Assembly (NCBI GenBank): GCA_029226935.1
Contig: JAQXYZ010000072.1
Coordinates: forward strand, 124,001 to 188,000
Length of the DNA stretch: 64,000 nucleotides
Origin: Bacillota bacterium
GTDB lineage: Bacteria; Bacillota; Clostridia; Lachnospirales; Lachnospiraceae
Direction: 5' to 3'
Positions within the stretch are counted from its first letter, which is position 1; each line of letters begins with the position of its first letter. Shown piece after piece: positions 59,976 to 64,000 of the stretch. The notes under the pieces are model-generated. The model saw only the letters and a list, made by a program, of their open reading frames with translations, did not search any database and was not told where the DNA came from. Position numbers and translations under genes: made by a program.

Positions 59976-60451
59976 AGATTACCGTTATCTGCGTTGGTAA
60001 AATAAAAGAAGATTTTTATAGAAAGGCTGTTTCCGAATATGAGAAGCGTCTTAGCAGATACTGCAAGCTGGAAGTGATTGAGGTGCAGGATGAGAAGACA
60101 CCAGACAATGCAGGTGCTGCATTGGAGGAACAGATTAAAGAGAGGGAGGCAGCCAGAATTTTAAAGCATATCAAAGAGGATGCCTATGTAATTACATTGG
60201 AAATTGAAGGCAGTAAGCCGGATTCGGTATCCTTTTCGAATCAGTTACAACAGCTGGCGGTTCAGGGGAAAAGTCATGTACAATTTATTATCGGCGGTTC
60301 CCTTGGACTCCATCACAGCGTGTCTAAGATAGCAAATCAGGCAATCAGTTTTTCTAATATGACTTTTCCACATCAGTTGATGAGAGTAATTTTGCTAGAA
60401 CAGATTTATAGAGGGTATCGAATTATGAAAGGGGAACCTTATCATAAATAA
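59972..60451 (+). CDS. rlmH: 23S rRNA (pseudouridine1915-N3)-methyltransferase RlmH
   Basis: [38 protein letters not shown]...[13 protein letters not shown]...[19 protein letters not shown]. Confidence 0.97.
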   Translation: [159 protein letters not shown]

Positions 60452-60501
60452 GTGGAAGTCTGTTCATGAGAGGAATTTTAAAACAGGTATAGCAGTTGTG
60501 C

Positions 60502-60529
60502 TTTTCTCATATATTATGATATGAGAAAA
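60502..60529. other. Inverted repeat spanning the yqfC start codon
   Basis: TTTTCTCATAT attatg ATATGAGAAAA, 11-bp perfect arms; ATG of yqfC at 60521 lies in 3' arm. Confidence 0.7.
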
Positions 60530-60856
60530 TGGATGAAACATAAAACAAAAAATAATTGGGACAGAACCAGAGAAGAGAGAGCAAATGAGGAAACTGTATC
60601 AGGAAGAGAACTTGTAGTGGAATCTCTAAGGTTACCCAAAGATTCTCTTCTTGGAGCATCTATTGTGACGCTTACAGGTAATACAGATGCCTTTGTAGAG
60701 AATTATAAGGGGATCATAGAATATACCAGCCATACAATTCTTCTCCAGTGCAAGACCTGTAAAATTGAAATATGCGGAAGAAGGCTTCGTATTGTTTACT
60801 ATACCAATGAAGATATGAAAATCAGCGGATGGATTGAAAACATTCGCTATATATAA
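60521..60856 (+). CDS. yqfC: YabP/YqfC family sporulation protein
   Basis: LPKDSLLGASIVTLTGNTDAFVENYKGIIEYTSHTILLQCKTCKIEICGRRLRI; next to YqfD. Confidence 0.88.
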   Translation: MRKWMKHKTKNNWDRTREERANEETVSGRELVVESLRLPKDSLLGASIVTLTGNTDAFVENYKGIIEYTSHTILLQCKTCKIEICGRRLRIVYYTNEDMKISGWIENIRYI

Positions 60857-60883
60857 AAGATAGCGAACTATATGGGGTGTATT

Positions 60884-62134
60884 ATGATACAGGTTATTCG
60901 ATATATGAAGGGATATCTGGCAATCAGAGTATCAGGATTTTCACCGGAAAGATTTATGAATCTGTGCAGCCATCACAATATATTTCTCTGGGATATTGAA
61001 AATCATGGTGAATTTTATACAATGAAAATCAGCCTTAAGGGGTTTTACCATTTGAAGGGGATTACAAGAAAAACAGGTACAAGGGTAGTCATAACAAAGC
61101 GTTATGGACTACCCTTTCTTTCTGTACGCATGAGGAAACGCCGAATTTTTATATTAGGATTGTTGGGCAGCCTGTTTTTTTGGTTATGGATGTCAGGATT
61201 TATTTGGGCAATAGAGGTGGAAGGAAATTATTATGTCACAACAGATGTATTTTATGATTTCTGCAGAGACAACGGATTCGAGGTTGGAATGAAAAAAAAG
61301 GATGTGGATATCGAGAAACTTGAAAAGTCGATCCGAACACAGTTCGAGATTGTTACATGGACATCTGCACAGATTGATGGTACCAGACTTTTGATTCAGG
61401 TAAAAGAGAATGATTTGATATCGGTAGGCGAAAAGGATGATGCTGAAAAGGAAGGAGAGGGAATGGATCTGGTGGCAGAGAAGGAAGGGGAGATTGTAAG
61501 TATCATAACCAGAAGAGGTGTGCCCGGGGTTACTGCCGGTATGCAGGTCGAAAAAGGAGATGTGTTGGTAGAGGGTGGTGTCCCCATTTACAATGATGAC
61601 GGAACTATAAAAAGATATGATTATTGCATTGCTGATGCAGACGTTATGCTTAGATGCGTTTATGAGATGGAAGAATCAATCAAAGAAAAATATATTAGGA
61701 AAATGTATACAGGAAGGGAGAAACGCAGACCATTTATAATAATTGGAACAAAACGGCTCATACTCCCTGTTGGAAAAAATCAATATGAAGAAAGTGATAC
61801 CGTGGAAGAAAAAAAACAATTGTGTTTGTTTGAAAATTATTATCTGCCGCTGTATATCGGGCAGATTTGTGTCAGAGAATATGTGACGGAAGAGAAAATA
61901 TACAGTAAAGAAGAGGTGAAGGCTCTCTTTGAAAACAAAATACAAAAATTTATAGAAACTTTACAGGAAAAAGGGGTACAAATTATAGAAAAAAATGTTA
62001 CAATAAGTAAGACTTCCGGTGTATGGAAAATGAAAGCGGATTTCCTTGCCATAGAGGAAACCGGTGTGCTGAAAAAGACCAGACTTGAGCCAATAGAGCC
62101 GTCGGAGCAACCGGAAGAAATTCAGGAAGAATAA
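60884..62134 (+). CDS. yqfD: Sporulation protein YqfD
   Basis: GYLAIRVSGFSPERFMNLCSHHNIFLWDI, TM FILGLLGSLFFWLWMSGFIWAIEVEGN, VRGVPG-type segment IITRRGVPGVTAGMQVEKGDVLV. Confidence 0.92.
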   Translation: MIQVIRYMKGYLAIRVSGFSPERFMNLCSHHNIFLWDIENHGEFYTMKISLKGFYHLKGITRKTGTRVVITKRYGLPFLSVRMRKRRIFILGLLGSLFFWLWMSGFIWAIEVEGNYYVTTDVFYDFCRDNGFEVGMKKKDVDIEKLEKSIRTQFEIVTWTSAQIDGTRLLIQVKENDLISVGEKDDAEKEGEGMDLVAEKEGEIVSIITRRGVPGVTAGMQVEKGDVLVEGGVPIYNDDGTIKRYDYCIADADVMLRCVYEMEESIKEKYIRKMYTGREKRRPFIIIGTKRLILPVGKNQYEESDTVEEKKQLCLFENYYLPLYIGQICVREYVTEEKIYSKEEVKALFENKIQKFIETLQEKGVQIIEKNVTISKTSGVWKMKADFLAIEETGVLKKTRLEPIEPSEQPEEIQEE

Positions 62135-62147
62135 TTGGGAGAAATTG

Positions 62148-63158
62148 ATGGAAGAAATTTCCGAAGTAGTGAGTGTTCCATCCGGCGATCAACAGAATGT
62201 GTTCGGTCAGTTTGACTGTCATATCAAGAAGCTGGAAAGACAATTTAAGGTTTCAATTGTAGACAGGAATGGAGAAATCCGTATTAGTGGCAAAGTTTTA
62301 TCTGTAAAGAAGGCTAAAGCCGTGATACAGGAATTGACAGAATTATCAATAAGGGGAAATATAATCCAGGAACAGAATGTGGATTATGCGATTACTATGA
62401 GTATGGAAGAAAATGAAGATGTTTTACTGGAAATAGATCAGGACTGTATTTGTCACACTATTTCGGGAAAGCCGATAAAACCAAAGACCCTTGGTCAGAA
62501 GCAGTATGTGGATGCCATTCGTAAAAATATGATTGTGTTTGGACTTGGACCGGCAGGTACAGGGAAGACCTATCTTGCAATGGCAATGGCGATTACCGCT
62601 TTCAAAAATCAGGAAGTTGAGAGAATTATTCTGACCAGACCTGCAATTGAGGCAGGAGAGAAACTTGGATTTTTACCGGGAGATCTGCAGAGCAAGGTGG
62701 ATCCATACTTAAGACCACTGTATGACGCCCTATATCAGATTATGGGCGCTGAAACATTTATGAAGAATATGGAAAAGGGGTTGATTGAGGTCGCACCTTT
62801 GGCATATATGCGAGGGAGAACACTCGACAATGCATATATTATTTTAGATGAGGCACAAAATACAACACCTGCACAGATGAAAATGTTCCTTACGAGAATT
62901 GGCTTTGGGTCTAAAGTAATTGTAACAGGTGATGCTTCTCAAAAGGATCTTGCGCCGGGAACAACATCGGGTCTGGATGTAGCCATCAGAGTATTGCATG
63001 GCATAGATGAAATTGAATTTTGCAGGATGTCGAGCAGGGATGTAGTAAGGCACCCTCTGGTTCAAAAAATCGTCAAAGCATACGAAAACTATGAAGCAAA
63101 AGAAAGTAACAGCAGTAAGAAAAGAAGCAGGAATATACCCCATGGAAAAAAGCAGTGA
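62148..63158 (+). CDS. phoH: PhoH family ATPase
   Basis: KPKTLGQKQYVDAIRKNMIVFGLGPAGTGKTYLAMAMA, LDEAQNTTPAQMKMFLTRIGFGSKVIVTGDASQ. Confidence 0.96.
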   Translation: MEEISEVVSVPSGDQQNVFGQFDCHIKKLERQFKVSIVDRNGEIRISGKVLSVKKAKAVIQELTELSIRGNIIQEQNVDYAITMSMEENEDVLLEIDQDCICHTISGKPIKPKTLGQKQYVDAIRKNMIVFGLGPAGTGKTYLAMAMAITAFKNQEVERIILTRPAIEAGEKLGFLPGDLQSKVDPYLRPLYDALYQIMGAETFMKNMEKGLIEVAPLAYMRGRTLDNAYIILDEAQNTTPAQMKMFLTRIGFGSKVIVTGDASQKDLAPGTTSGLDVAIRVLHGIDEIEFCRMSSRDVVRHPLVQKIVKAYENYEAKESNSSKKRSRNIPHGKKQ

Positions 63159-64000
63159 GTCTTCACAGGAAAATAAATCAAAGAAATACCTAAATATTGT
63201 TCAGGAAGCGTTAATGCTCTTTTTCACAATATTGGTCAGTGTTGTGGCATCATATTTTTATCAAAAGACAGTGATACAAATTGCAGGTATTGGGATACTG
63301 GCGGCTGCGGGCTGCGGAAGTGTTCTTTTTGCAATAGAACAAAGCAGAGAAAAGTCCACTTTCTTATTTGATAATGCAGACCATCAGGGGAGATTTACAG
63401 CAGTATATCTGCTTTTTCTTCTGGGCTGCATCCTGTTTCCCCTGCTTCCGGCCGGGGGATGGCCGTATTTGGTAGTTTTTATCGGACTGATGCTTTTCAG
63501 TAATCAGAATATCGGACTTTCGGCAGGAACGGTGCTTCTGATGATAACGGTTCTTATTCAGGGGAGTGAGACAGGTACTTTTTTTGTTTACTTTGTGGGG
63601 GGACTTGTTGGAATTACTGTGTTTTCTTACTTGGATGAGACCTTCAAGGTATGGATGCCGCTGATTATTTCTTTACTGGTACAGATGGTATGTCTTTGGG
63701 TACAGGAGATCTTAAGTGTAAATGAAGTGCTGTCCATACAGTTGTTTATGATTCCGACCGTGAATATTCTGGTATGTGTGATTCTTCTGCTGATTCTGCT
63801 TAAATTTTTCAGCTTTGCAATTATTTATGGAAGCAGGGATATATACATGGACATCAATGATCCTGAATGTCCGCTTCTGGTAGAATTAAAGGCATTTTCA
63901 AAGGAAGAATATTATCATGCAATCCACACAGCATATCTGTGTGACCGGATTGCAAAAAGATTAAAGCTGGATGATGCGGTTGCAAAAGCTTGTGGCTACT
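63142..64000 (+). CDS. Multi-TM HD-domain protein (YqfF/PgpH position), truncated by window end
   Basis: ATG at 63142 overlaps phoH end; several TMs then YYHAIHTAYLCDRIAKRLKLDDAVAKACGY, onset of HD domain. Confidence 0.82.
   Translation, partial: MEKSSESSQENKSKKYLNIVQEALMLFFTILVSVVASYFYQKTVIQIAGIGILAAAGCGSVLFAIEQSREKSTFLFDNADHQGRFTAVYLLFLLGCILFPLLPAGGWPYLVVFIGLMLFSNQNIGLSAGTVLLMITVLIQGSETGTFFVYFVGGLVGITVFSYLDETFKVWMPLIISLLVQMVCLWVQEILSVNEVLSIQLFMIPTVNILVCVILLLILLKFFSFAIIYGSRDIYMDINDPECPLLVELKAFSKEEYYHAIHTAYLCDRIAKRLKLDDAVAKACGY

Overview
The window is a contiguous stretch of a low-GC Firmicute chromosome; gene content and codon style suggest a Lachnospiraceae/Clostridia genome (inference). 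I see no tRNA, rRNA, CRISPR array, phage or transposon. Main blocks: (1) a class B-like sortase with a long cytoplasmic N-domain, two BspA-type LRR surface proteins sharing a TPxTGDPxHPKWF sorting signal, and a cytoplasmic-type subtilase; (2) a probable Re-citrate synthase-like enzyme, a GntR regulator and NADP-isocitrate dehydrogenase, with a strong promoter overlapped by a 12-bp palindrome; (3) a large glycan-utilisation locus: MCP, beta-helix lipoprotein, GH94 phosphorylase, 1036-aa GH94-related protein, GH30, sugar ABC importer, second solute-binding lipoprotein, YesM/YesN-type two-component system; then, on the minus strand, an ABC-F ATPase with a LacI-like sensor-GGDEF protein; (4) an ABC-2 transporter, Rex, coiled-coil protein, NAD(P)HX repair enzyme, alanine racemase and a MazF-like toxin without an adjacent antitoxin; (5) housekeeping genes (CNNM/CBS, YebC, TepA-like ClpP, FtsK/SpoIIIE, fhs, folD, NfnAB-like, rlmH, yqfC/yqfD/phoH, HD protein). 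The most interesting items are the glycan locus with its poorly classified phosphorylase relative and the beta-helix lipoprotein whose signal peptide lies upstream of any standard start codon, the sortase/LRR cassette, the palindrome over the citrate synthase promoter, a terminator whose 3' arm appears to be the RBS of the subtilase, and the HTH-less LacI-like diguanylate cyclase. No clearly unprecedented multi-gene system could be established from sequence alone.
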